Below, in pieces: positions 12,397 to 25,184 of a stretch of DNA of 64,000 nt. A program made the translations under genes and the position numbers. How positions within the stretch are numbered: position 1 is the stretch's first letter; the number at the start of each line of letters is the position of its first letter. Under the pieces are notes generated by a model that had not been told where the DNA came from, made no database searches, and saw only the letters and a list, made by a program, of their open reading frames with translations. Origin of the DNA: Castanea sativa. Lineage: Eukaryota; Streptophyta; Magnoliopsida; Fagales; Fagaceae. Where the stretch lies: contig NC_134017.1 in NCBI RefSeq assembly GCF_040712315.1, forward strand, positions 2,882,001 through 2,946,000, in the 5' to 3' direction.

Positions 12397-14595
12397 CTAT
12401 AACTTGAGCTCAAGCTGGTTTGAAGATTGACCTCCCACCTCAATCCATGGATTGCTTTCCTCAGGCTTGGGTGCAGCTGGTGAAGGTGGGTTCACTTGGT
12501 ATGGTGCATTTGCTGCCGCCCTGAAAAATAAGCAAAACAAAATTTAGAAAAGAGCATCATTAATTGATCTACATGACAGAAATGAAATCCATTATAAAAA
12601 ATAAAAAAAAAAGGATAAACAAATGTGCTTAGTACTAAAATTTGTCAAGTTCTATATTTTTTCCTTAAAAATTGAAAATTTTCTTCAATCCTCAAAAAAT
12701 CATAAATGTACCGATCACAATTTTTAAGCACTATTTTGTTCCCCTCAAAAACTTTAGGGACTAAATATAACCCGAACCAAAATTTGACTACTTTTTTTTT
12801 TTTTTTCTTTTTTGTATTGTTAAATAAATTGGAAGATCCACCCAAGTTCCTTAAAGCTCAAGCAAATTCTAGAATATTGGGTAGTACTTTTTTTTTTTTT
12901 TTGAAAGAGAATAAAACTATACAAATTAAACACATCATTGCTTCCTTTTTTTTCCTTTTCTTTTATATATTCTAAAGCATTGCTTACCTATCCTTTCTCT
13001 TCTCTAAGAACCGGTGAAGTGAAGCTCTTCTTGCAATAGGCAGATCTGTAAGGTAAAAAAAAAATTGTAACAAAAATGTTAATACACAAAGCTTTTGAAA
13101 GTTGAAAACATTTTTCCTCTTAAATTATTCACATGAGACAAGGCAATTACCAGCAACAATAGCACGAGATTGTTGTTGAACCCTTTCTTTGGTGGTGGTA
13201 TTCCTTTCGTAAGCGGCTACAACATTTGATTCAGAAGCCATGGGACTTCTTGATCTAACTTTCTCCATTATGCTAGCAGGAGTAGAAACAAAGCCACTAG
13301 AAATACTAGAGCTTCCCTTGGTAGCCACAGTTATGATTTCCCTTGCCTTCTCAGCTGGTAAGTCATCGAATGATAGAACTTGGCCCCTATAGAATATGGT
13401 CATCTGGGCTGTCACAGCCTCCATGGTTGCAGGCTTCCTACAACAACAACAACAACACAATTAAGCATTAGTCTCAAAACATTTTGAGATCGATTAAGAA
13501 TTCTAGACAGATTAATTAGGGTCGACCACATGGTTACCGACTTTCTTTTACCAAATAAATTACTCTAATGACAATATGTTTTTGTTCAAGGATTAAAGTT
13601 GAGATGTTCCAAATATCCATGAAGTTTAATGCTTAAGCTATAAGTACGTGCATGACTTTTCCTTCACCTAATATATACCCTTACAAGTTAAAACAAATTA
13701 CTAGAATATAATCATGTTTATGTAGGTCTTTTGGTGCTTATAATAGGTGTTCTTATGTAATTTCAGATGACTTCGTGGATGGATGACATCCAACTATCTG
13801 AGCACAAACATTCGCTTTGAATTGACATTATGTTCACCATCTAACTATCTGAGCACAAGCATGTGCTCCATGTTTCTCAAATAATAATAATAATAATAAT
13901 AATGTTCATCACTATTCAAAAAAATAAAACTAACTTAATGTTTCAAAAATAAATAAAAAATGGAGCAAGGTTTTTCGTCTTTCAATACATTCATAAAAAA
14001 ATAAATAAATAAATAAATAAAAAAGCAAACACAAAGGGCTACACACCTGGAATCAGCCTTATTGGTAGCCATTTCAGTTGGGTTTGAGGGAAAAACACCA
14101 AGCTTTTGAAGAAAGTCCATGGGTTGCACGTTTGAGGGAGCCACAGCGTTTTGTCTCAAAGCTTCACCTGAATTTTCCATGTTTGTTAACAAATCCATAG
14201 TGGTTGCCACTGGTGTCTCGGGGTTTTCTGAAACATGGCCAGACAAAGAAAGTATATATATGAGACCCTTTGTTCTAAAACCGAGACTTATTGGAAGTCA
14301 AAAAAATATAAACATGTACAGATTTCAGAAATCTTCAACCTTCCTTTCAAGAAATGAGAAATTCAAAGGGCATAATAAGAGAGCAAAAATCAAAAAGTTA
14401 CAACTTCTAAAGTGAAAAGTAAGGCAACCCAAAAGAGATAATGAAGATAACAAAGAAAACAAAAAAAGCAGTACCTTTGGGTTCTGGCCTAGTCATTTCA
14501 AGGCTAAGACTTCCTTTCTCCTTCATGTACTGGCTCAAGAGGTTGCATGTCTGGGCAAAATTGGACTTCTCTTGTGCCTTGCTGTGTTTCATCAT
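12397..14595 (-). CDS. JAZ: JAZ/TIFY jasmonate co-repressor, five exons, 256 aa
   Basis: Complement of join(12397-12520, 12988-13045, 13151-13437, 14047-14227, 14475-14595). All introns are GT-AG and the phases close exactly to 771 nt including TAG. The N-terminus has the [20 protein letters not shown] block of the JAZ1/2/5/6 type, TIFYRG is at residues 114-119, and the Jas motif begins DLPIARR at 197 and continues to DR at 215-216, followed by the X5PY segment (APY). The protein ends LELKL (252-256), an LxLxL EAR motif. JAZ proteins bind MYC transcription factors through Jas, recruit NINJA through TIFY, and are degraded by SCF-COI1 when jasmonoyl-isoleucine is present; all key segments are intact. 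An upstream in-frame ATG was not seen; the two adjacent ATGs at 14590-14595 are used. Which JAZ orthologue this is cannot be fixed without a tree. Confidence 0.95.
12521..12987 (-). other. Jas intron of the JAZ gene
   Basis: This intron separates the 20-residue N-terminal Jas part from the X5PY part, the same place as in Arabidopsis JAZ10. If it is kept, the codon spanning the donor becomes AGG followed at once by TAA (minus strand, 12989-12984), giving a 216-residue protein ending DR and lacking PY. In the known JAZ10.3 form, such a product resists COI1-dependent turnover. Confidence 0.85.
13880..14022. repeat. (AAT)n and (AAAT)n microsatellites in JAZ intron 2
   Basis: Eight ATA/AAT units at 13880-13903 and about five AAAT units at about 14000-14022, both within the 609-bp second intron (13438-14046). 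Confidence 0.9.
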
Positions 14596-14896
14596 GTTTG
14601 TCTGGCTAGAAAAGTTTCAGCTATATTATTTTCACCACAAAACAATGACAGAAAATTTTGTGTGACTAATGTTTTTTCTTGAAGATTTTGATGAAAGGTT
14701 ATTATAGTTTGGGGACTTGGATGAAAGACTAAGACAGGAGAGGATATAATAAGTGTTTAGTGTAAGGTATAGGTAGCTTTAAACATGTGCTTTGAACAGG
14801 ATTTGCTAGGAAGGGGGGGGTCCTCTTTCATTACACCAACTTTGAATATGAACATGGAAATTTCTTAAATTACTTTAATGAAATTTCCTTTTCAAG

Positions 14897-14902
14897 CACG
14901 TG
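14897..14902. promoter_or_regulatory. G-box CACGTG in proximal JAZ promoter
   Basis: A perfect CACGTG lies 302 bp upstream of the JAZ ATG. JAZ promoters are classic direct MYC2 targets through this motif. A weak TATA-like run (minus strand, about 14742-14752) lies between it and the ATG. Confidence 0.7.
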
Positions 14903-17357
14903 TTTTTTGCATCAGAAAAAGAGGTGGATGGCCAAATACCAGTAATCATAAATCCCACAAAACGAGTCAATGGAGAAGGAGTGTGACCCACCTCTAGAGA
15001 GATGATACATTTACAAGATTGTCCATGGTGGACTAGGTCCAATGTTGACACTTTTTTTTTTGGTAAATCAATCTTATGCTTCTTCTTCTTCTTTTTTTTT
15101 TTGTTGGGTTAAAAAGGATAATGTATTAGATTAAATATAAATATAAATAAGTCGATTACAAACATTAGCTGCCTTATCAAAGGAAGAGTAAATTCTCCAC
15201 CACAAACTTTGGATTGTCAAAAAGAATAAAAAGAGGATTCTAAGTTACCTTCGTCTTGTTGATTTTATTTCTAAACAAGTCTCCTTTTTTGTAGTTTATT
15301 TGTTAAATATGGGATAAAAATATTTTTAGATAAATTTTAAGCTAAATGTATGACAAAAAAATAAAATAAAATCAACTTTTTTATTTAAAAAAAAAGTGAT
15401 TTTATTAATTTCAAAAAACTAAAAGCAAATTTTTTTTTTGGTGAAACCAACACACGTGACCTTTTTTCATAATTAATAATAGTGCTAATAAAAATGGTGT
15501 AGTCATCCATGTAAAAATGATGGTAACCATAATTTGTCACATTTGGTGTTATGAAAATAAAAAGATTTTGAAAATTTTATACCTTTAGCATTACTTTTTA
15601 TCTTGCCAAGAGCCTCATAGCTTATTTGGCACTTCTTAATAAAATTAAAGGGATATGCACAAATTCATTTGTTAATGATTTAAAGGGATATGCCTCATAG
15701 CTTATTTGTTAATGATTTATTGATTTATATGCACAAATTCATTATAGTTGTGTTTGCTTTCTTTGATATATGTGTATAGTTCTACTTTATTTTTTGAAGA
15801 ATGTATAAAAACATAATTTAATAGAGTATAAAATGCGTCTTAATCACTATCCTTAGTGCATTCGTTAGAGCATTACTTTATATTTCTTTTTTTGAGAAAG
15901 TATATAAGCACAAAAAATTCTACACCTATTGATGTGAAGAATTGTGAGGTAACTAAAAATGTGATGTTAGCGATAGATTCAAATGAGAACCATTCAAAAT
16001 TTGCCAATTTAATTATTGTGAAAAATGTTGTCAGATTCTTTGTGTACGGTAACATTTTTATTAATATTACTTTTTATTTCTTTCTCTAATCTTTTGTTTT
16101 CATATAGTATATTTTTTCCATGTGGCGAATTGAATTAAAAACTACACCTCGGGGATCTATATCATTGTGACATTTTATGAGTTGTTCACAGGTCACCCTC
16201 ATCGAAATATTAAGTTGAGTAGTGGGAATTCAATATTATTCCTTCATTTATAACCTTTTAATTATGATTTTTGATAGAATATTTTGAACCATACTAGATT
16301 GTCAAAGTTTTCATTGAATAAAAAAGAGTACAATTTGATCTAAAATGAGACTAGTTACCTAAAAGAAGAATTCTTGATTCTCATAATTGTTTGGAAGGAA
16401 ATTTAGATGTGCCTTCTTTGCTTTTGATAGTTTAATCAATTAAAACAATTTTCACTTTGAACAGCTGAAAGGTATTTCAACGGTGAAAATCATATGTTAG
16501 TATGAAACTCATATAATCTAATGATGACCTTTTATTCTGTAAATTGCAAAAACGAAGCTCGGAAATTCCAACCTGTTTTATGGGTTAATGGATATTTTCC
16601 CTAATAATTTTAGCTAATAAAATTATTGTAGTTACTCTTTGATTTTATAACAATATGTGACCATATTATGTTTTTATTATGTTACAACTCCATTTTGTCC
16701 CTTAAATTGAACTTCATTTATCAAATTAGTTCTAAAGGTATACTTTTTAATAATTTAGTCACTCACTCACAAAATGAATTAATATCTAATTGACTTATTT
16801 TAACAAAGTGGGGAACTAAATTGACAATTAAACTTTGAGAAGTAATTTGACAATAAGGACAAATTTAAAAATTGAAGTAAAAGTTAGGAAATCAAATTAA
16901 ATTTTACACTTTTACTTAAGAGATAATCATTTTTTAGAAGAATTAAAGAGATAATCTAATAACAAAACTTATCATTTCATATGCTATTGTCATGACTTTA
17001 GCCTAGTGATTCAATTTATTATAAATTTTGTAAACCAATGGATTAAATATTTAAGTTAAGGTGCATTTAATCTTTAGTAAAGATATATATATATATATAT
17101 ATATTTAAATAAAGTTAAATTGTGTATAAATATTTTTAAAAAAATACCAAGAACAACAATGAATTTATGCATGTAAACCTATAAATTACTATTTTTTCAA
17201 TAAAAAAAATATCATGCACTGTAATTTATAATTGATGAAGAATCAATACAACATGTAGTTTAAAAAACAAACAATTGCACATTTCAAAACCTTTGAAGAC
17301 TTCATGAATAGGTTAAAGAGAAAATAGTAGGTGAATTGAAATGTCATTTTTCAAATG
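14903..17357. other. AT-rich JAZ upstream and intergenic region
   Basis: No gene supported. There are local short duplications (for example CCTCATAGCTTATTT near 15614 and 15690) and an (AT)n run at 17083-17104. Open frames here are short and of low complexity. Confidence 0.6.
15453..15458. promoter_or_regulatory. Second G-box CACGTG upstream of JAZ
   Basis: A perfect CACGTG in the context CACACGTGAC, about 860 bp upstream of the JAZ start. Its role is inferred from position only. Confidence 0.5.
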
Positions 17358-17750
17358 AGTTGGGTTCAAGTTACACCTGGTATAACTCTAAGTAATGTTA
17401 CAACAATCAATATTTTTTAACTGTGTGTGAATTTTGATAAATCGACCGTTAGATTATATTATTTTTATATATTTTTCATACTTGCAAAATTTCAAGATGA
17501 TCAAAGATTAATAATGATGTCATCTATCAACTATAAATTCAAGTTTTTGTAATTTTAAATAATGCATAAAAAATGAGTTTATGGATCGAATGGTAAATAA
17601 CATCTGATTGGTATGAAAATTAGCATGCATGTTTGGAACATATAGAACATATAATCTAACAGTGAAATTTTCAAAATATAAATTTATTAACAACTTATTG
17701 GGTGGTGTAATATTGTTTAAAGTTACACGAGATGTAACTTGAACTCAACT
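17358..17750. mobile_element. MITE with ~54-bp terminal inverted repeats
   Basis: The left end, AGTTGGGTTCAAGTTACA from 17358, and the reverse complement of the right end, AGTTGAGTTCAAGTTACA to 17750, stay aligned for about 54 bp at roughly 80% identity. The 393-bp body is non-coding. Flanks TTTTCAAAT and TTTTCCATA could be a decayed 9-bp target duplication, which would fit a Mutator-like origin. The superfamily is uncertain. Confidence 0.75.
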
Positions 17751-17754
17751 TTTT

Positions 17755-17756
<2 letters not shown>

Positions 17757-17794
<38 letters not shown>
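17757..17794. repeat. (AT)n microsatellite
   Basis: About 19 AT units immediately after the MITE right end. A related run at 17083-17104 precedes the diverged duplicate sequence on the other side of the MITE. Confidence 0.95.
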
Positions 17795-17800
<6 letters not shown>

Positions 17801-18448
17801 GAGTCAAACTGTGCATAGATAAAAAAAACACAATCAATAACAATAAATTTGTGTATACAAAGTACAAACCAATAAATTATAGAAAATGCTAACGGATGCC
17901 TTTAAGGTAATAATTAACAATCCATTTAAAAAAAAATTATGGGAAAAGAAAAAAAAATTTAGATAGCTTTTTTCATTTTCCACAAAAATGGTGTTAAAAC
18001 TTTTTCAAAATAAATTATTAACTATTACTCTAAAGGCACTTATTAGCATGACCCATAAATTATTAATCACTTTTTTATTAAAAAAAAAAAAAAAAGTTAG
18101 CATGCACAATACTCGGCATGCACAATTCAAAAAAGTTTCAAGACTTTCGATGTACTTTAAAATAATAAAAAAGACAAAATAGTAGGTGAAATTTTATTTT
18201 TTCTTGGAATCTAGAAGGTGAAATGTAATTTCCCAAATGGGTTTCTTTTTATTTTTTCAAGCTTGAAAGTGGAAACTTTAAAACTTGAAACTTGAAGCCC
18301 ATAAAGCACGAGCGAAATTGAGGGCGCAATTTCCTAAAAAGGGTATTTGAGTCATTTCGCACACTACTGACGGTGTTAAAGCTAACGGCGTTAGGTGACA
18401 AAACCAGAGAAAAAAAAAACATTTACGTGCCGACACAAAAAGTGCCGA

Positions 18449-18782
18449 CACGTGCACGGGCCAATCCCGTTCCGTCACGTGTCTTCGAGATTCGTGTGGT
18501 TTTATTTTTTTTTAATTTCTTTTCTGTACATTATATTTAAAAAAAAAAAATTAAAAACACGTGCTTAAACAATTCAAACAATTCCCCAGGGGCAATTACG
18601 TCATTTTGACACCCACCGAAGTGACAGACACGTGTCAAATGTCCACGGCTTTGAACTGCGAGTGCACCAGGATTTGTGGATTTGTGATTTGCGCGGTGGT
18701 CCAGTCTGTGGTCCAGTGGTTCTGGTGAGTTGTACGCTGTGAGCCCAAGTGCGCCAACTCTCCAAGGCACAAAATTCACGTG
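18449..18782. promoter_or_regulatory. Cluster of five CACGTG G-boxes
   Basis: Perfect CACGTG at 18449, 18476, 18558, 18629 and 18777 lie in an island (about 18290-18785) clearly richer in GC than its surroundings. At least two sit in the ABRE-like context CACGTGTC, one as the palindrome GACACGTGTC. No gene starts nearby; the closest gene whose upstream side faces it is JAZ, about 4 kb away. It could be a distal MYC or bZIP-bound enhancer, or the relict promoter of a lost gene. A further CACGTG is at 19108. Confidence 0.5.
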
Positions 18783-18785
18783 GAA

Positions 18786-21743
18786 ACTACTTTTGTAATA
18801 AAATAGACCCCGTGACTACCATTTCAAGAACTTTCTTGGTCTTGAAAATAAACTAAAACCTTTTTTGAGAAAAAAAATAAAAAATACTTGTCTATACTCT
18901 ATACCTATAATTGAGCTTATGAGTACAAAACTATATACCAGTCTATTTGTTATATACACATATATACATGACAAAAATATTTATCTTGATGTGATATTTT
19001 AAAAAAAGAAGAAGATAAAAATACAATTGCTATTAAAAAAATATTAAGATAACTATATATTTTGAAAATCTAGTTCTTAAGTTATATTTTTTTTAATATT
19101 CTTAATACACGTGTTAAATTTCGCGTCAATTGGATGTTATTTGCTATTTGATCCATATACATAATTTTAAAATACAAAAACTTGAAATTTAAATATTTGA
19201 TTAATAATGTAACTATTGACTTTGATTTTCTAGAAAACTAAAATATTTATTTTGATATGAGATAAAAAAAAAATATGAGTACAAATTTTGACTATAAACT
19301 TGGTTGTAGTCAATGACTATAACTGCTACTAAAAAAATTAAGATGATTAATATTTTGAAAATCTAGCTATTTGATTGCATATCTTCTGTTTAACTCCCCA
19401 CCCCACAAAAAAAAAGCCTCAAAGGGATATGATTGGTTTTAAAGGGTTTCTGAGGTGCTTGAATTATTTTTTTTTCCCTTTTTTTCTAAGGAAATGCTTG
19501 ACTTAACAACTTAACATGTGGTTCATTCCTCTTGTGTTAATAATTTATTTTTATTTTCCTATCAAAAATATATTTTATTTTATTTTTAGATGTTATATAA
19601 TTTTTTTTTAAATCAATGGACATAATTGATGATCTTTTCAATTTATTATTTATTTTATTTAAAATCAATGCATTTTTAGAGGTTTTTTTAATTGTTAAAG
19701 CCCATTTTAATTTTGTAAGAACGGCTTTGTTAAGCTAGGTTTTTTTTCCCCCCATTTTCAAGAATATTTTTTGCATTAAAACTTGAAGTATAAGCCATTC
19801 AATAAGTTAGCTATTATTATTATTATTTTTGTACACGTAGCTTATTTCTAATACACTAGTTTTAGCAAATAAACAAATCAACAAATAAGACCAACCAAAC
19901 ACACAGTAAGGCATATCACACAACACAAGACTTATCTAGGGTAGCCTACCCTAGAAAATATGTGTTTATCTACTCACATGTTTATTTTTAAATGATATAT
20001 ATATAATGGAGCAACCGAGCAAGTAAAGACATCAAATGGGTTTAGATGGAATCCATCACATGTTGGAAGAAACCGAAGATGGTGGTACATTTGTCCACGA
20101 AGCTGCAAAGCTGAGGCAAGAACAAAATGTCAATTATTTTTTATATTTGAAAGATCTTTTAAAAAGTTATATTTGCTAAGTATAATTAATAACTAGCTAC
20201 TAACTCATGCATTACGCATGGATTCATTTAAAAATAAACAACGGGAGGGACATGGGAATGTAAAAAAGTAAAGAGGAGCATATTAAAATTGTTAGAAAAT
20301 AAAATGTAATTAGAAGCATATTAAAATTTTATCTAAATTTAATACTACTTATAATAATTTATTCTAATTTTTAATAAGATGGAACATGTGGTGATTTTTG
20401 TTGAATAGATATACGATTGGTTTTTTTATTTTTATAAATAGTTCATTAATATAAGATTCTTAGTATTTTGCACTCATTAACTTACTTGGCAGAAAAATTA
20501 AAAAACATAAATGAACATATGGCAACAATTAAAATCTAATTTAGAATTTAATTAGATTTTTTATGAGCTTTGACTTTAAATATATACTAGCATGTAACCC
20601 ATGCAATTATGCAAACGCATAGATACATTTAAAATTAAACATAATTTTTATTAAAAAAATATAAATAACTAGTGAAATTTTTTTTTTTTATAAAAAAAAT
20701 AGCATGTAAGACATACATATGTATGTATATATTTAAAATTAAACACAATTTTTATCATAAAAATATAATAATTAATCAAATTATTATTCTTAAATATAAA
20801 CGCAATTAGTCACATATTAAAATTCTTACCAAAATTTAATACTACTTATGATCTTTTTTTTCTTCTAATTTTTAATAAGATAACATGTGTGATGATCTTT
20901 GTTGTGTGGTGATTTTTATTAAGTCTATATAATTGATTTTTTTTTAATTTTATAGTTCATTAATATTATATTTTTAATATTTTACACTCATTAACTCACT
21001 TAGCACAAAGATTAAAAAAACTCAAGTGGACATATGGTACAAACTTAAGTGGATAATTATAGTGTGGTCCACATGTAAATTTAGACACATGACACAAAAA
21101 TAAAATAATGTCATATATTTATTTTGGTAAGTAATAATGTCAAACAATAAAAGAAAAAAATTGCCTTAAAATTTTTTTTTTTATTTTAAGAAACCCTTTT
21201 AAAATTCCATGGCTTAAAAATGGAAGCTCTATTTTTCACAAACCACAATGAGCATGTGGATTTGTTTTTGGTTATCTAATTTCTACTAATTAAGGTTGTT
21301 CAACAGCTCAAGCAAGCCTCACAGTAGCATGCAAAAATTTTCACTTAATTTTTGTTTCTTTTTCAAAAAACAAAACCAATAATAATACATGAAAAAATGT
21401 GAATCTTGCTGCATACATACACAAAAGCTACTTTTTTTTGGTCCACATATACATACACAAAAGCTTGCCTACCAATAATTCATCCCTCTCTTATGTACGG
21501 ACATATTCTGGAGTCTATTTCACGGCAGCAACAATCCTTACGCCATTGTGATTTTAGATTTTTTTGGTAAAAGAGTCCAATTTAGTACTACTGTACTAGC
21601 ATATAAGGTCGTAGCGTATAAGCTGGTTTTGTGTTTTGTCCCTCTAAATCTTGGACCTTATACAACTAATTCCATCATATATAATTTTTTTCTTTTTAAT
21701 GAGAATCCCATAATTTATTTCTTTTAGCATGGTTTATATTTTA
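18786..21743. other. AT-rich gene-free region
   Basis: No gene supported; many homopolymers. It includes the Helitron-like ends annotated separately at 20193-21060. Confidence 0.6.
20193..21060 (-). mobile_element. Helitron-like 3' termini and diverged tandem copy
   Basis: Read on the minus strand, two places show a short hairpin such as CATGCGTAATGCATG followed by about 11 bases and then CTAG with T next to it (CTAG at 20193-20196 and 20587-20590). This matches Helitron 3' ends, which have a hairpin, CTRR, and insertion before T. The adjacent ~360-bp blocks starting near 20280 and 20815 are diverged copies of each other, sharing ACATATTAAAATT, TAATACTACTTAT and TTTTTAATAAGAT. No helicase frame or 5' end is evident. 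Confidence 0.4.
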
Positions 21744-22720
21744 TTCAATAAATATAATAAACTTATGAATTAGTAAGATTTAGGGATAATTAAAATACAG
21801 CAAGTGTAATTAAATGAATACTACGTGAAGATCGTTAAAAGTTGAAACTTATTATTTGTTTTTTAGGTAAAATATTATTTGAGTCTCTAAATTTTACTAA
21901 AAGTTTGTTTTTCATCCCTAAATTATTAAAAAGTCTATATTTCGTCTTTAAACTATTGAAAATGTTTTATTTATGTCCTTAAACTTTACTAAAAATTTGT
22001 TTTTCATCTCTAAACTATTAAAAAAGTTTTTTTTTTTTATCATTATTTTTATTTCTATACTATTCAAAGAACTTTTTACAAAGTTTAGGGATAAAAAGAA
22101 CTTTTTAAAGTTTAGGAACAAAAAACAAACTTTTAGTAAAGTTTAGGAACCAAAATAGTATTTTACCTTTTTTTTGTTTTTTTTTGTTTAAGTAAGTGAT
22201 GTCTCAACTTCTGACTAAATTATTCTCTTCTTGCCCATAAGACACTTCGAAAACTCCATTGACCAATAGTGTGGTAAATTGAACACGGAACTTCTAGATT
22301 TATGTCACACTCCAAACTAATAAACCTATTTAAGTTTAATGTTTTGTACATATACAAGACTTAAATTGCTTAGCCTTGTTCAATATATATAATAACTTAT
22401 GAATTAGTAAGATTTAGGGATAATCAAAATACGGCAAACGTAAATAAATGAATACCACTTGTAATACCTTCTCCACACGTAAAAAGGAACCCTAAAAGTT
22501 GAAACTTATTATTTGTTTTTGTTTTTTTGTTTAAAGAAGTGATGTCTCAACCTCAAATTAGATTATTCCATTTTTGCCTATAAGACACTTCGAAAACTTC
22601 ATGAACCAATAATATGGTGAATTGAATATAAAACTTCTAGATTTACATCTCACCCCAAAATAATGAACCTATTTAAGTTTAATGGTTTGTAGATATACAA
22701 GACTTAATTTCCTTAGCCTT
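21744..22720. repeat. Tandem duplication, ~340-bp unit, one copy carrying a MITE
   Basis: Unit 1 (21744-22379) and unit 2 (22380-22720) share TTATGAATTAGTAAGATTTA, GTTGAAACTTATTATTTG, AAGTGATGTCTCAAC, AAGACACTTCGAAAAC and CCTATTTAAGTTTAATG in the same order. Unit 1 is longer by the 302-bp MITE at 21866-22167; without it the units are nearly equal in length. Confidence 0.88.
21866..22167. mobile_element. MITE with ~47-bp terminal inverted repeats
   Basis: The left end, GGTAAAATATTATTTGAGTC, and the complement of the right end, GGTAAAATACTATTTTGGTT, remain alignable for about 47 bp and share TTTACTAAAAGTTTGTTTTT. The body contains extra internal copies of TTACTAAAAATTTGTTTTTC. The target is T-rich, so the target duplication cannot be resolved, but unit 2 of the tandem duplication shows the empty site. 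Confidence 0.85.
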
Positions 22721-24123
<1,403 letters not shown>

Positions 24124-24589
24124 TTAACCTATGACATTTGTTTCTAATAATTGTTTTTTATCATTAGATCAAAACACCAATTGAGTTTTGATATAGACAG
24201 GGATTTAACCTCAACTCTCTAATTCTACGATAAAATATTTTACCGATTGAGCTACCTGGAACCTACTTAAATGCTAATAGTTTAAGCAAATAATAACTTT
24301 AAGAATTATTGGATTATGTAAAATTTGATAGTTACATAATTATAAATAAATATAAGTGTAAAGTTAAGGTATTTCAAAATTTTGGCTTTTGAAATGATTT
24401 GAAACTTATTACGGTGATTGGACTATTACAATGCAAAGAGTTGACTTATTATCCGTATTACTATTTAAGAGGTATTCTTTATATGAGATTCTCAATTTAG
24501 GAGTCTAAAATACCCTCAAAATCATAGGGTTAGATATCTAAAATTAATAATTTAAAACCTCCTAATTTTTAGATAAATTAAAAAAATAA

Positions 24590-24935
24590 AAAAATTCTCC
24601 CACCTCCATATTTCTCTCTCACGTTAGTTGTCAAGTATTAATACAACTTCTTCTTTTTGAAAAAATAAAATAAAATAAAACTGTTTTTGTAGGGTGTTTG
24701 TAGGGTGTGGGGGGCAAGGGTCAAGGTTCAAATCTCCAGGAGTGAACTTCACACACATATACACTTAGATTATGCTAAAGTAGAATTCTATCTTGTATAA
24801 AAAAAAAATGTACCATTTTTTTTTAATTCACTAAACGTTTTTTTTTTCTCACCTCCACATTTTTCTCTCATATTAGTAGTCAAATACTAATACAATTTCT
24901 TCTTGAAATAAAAAATGAAATAAAATTGTCATGAG
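24590..24935. repeat. Diverged tandem duplication
   Basis: Blocks at about 24598-24690 and 24848-24935 share CACCTCCA, TTTCTCTC, GTCAA, TACTAATACAA and TTCTTCTT followed by a run of AAAATAAAATAAAA type. Confidence 0.65.
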
Positions 24936-25184
24936 TAAAACACGTAAACCCAAAAAATAAAAAGTCTCATTGCAAAACGCATGTGATGAGACTAGTACTA
25001 TATTTAAGGGACTTCTCTTATTTAGACCCTTATTTTTTTTGTTCTAAAATGCCCCTACACTCCTATGTTTAAGTAAAGACAAAACTAAAGGACAATCCGG
25101 TAAAAATACAACTCTAACTCCCACTAAAACATTGCCTAACAAATATGGTCACTCTCCTATTAATTTTCAAATTGTTTTTTCCAC

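Noticed and set aside
18278..18779. Two minus-strand open frames in the G-box island
   Set aside because: Open mainly because the island is GC-richer; no domain, and they overlap the clustered CACGTG motifs.
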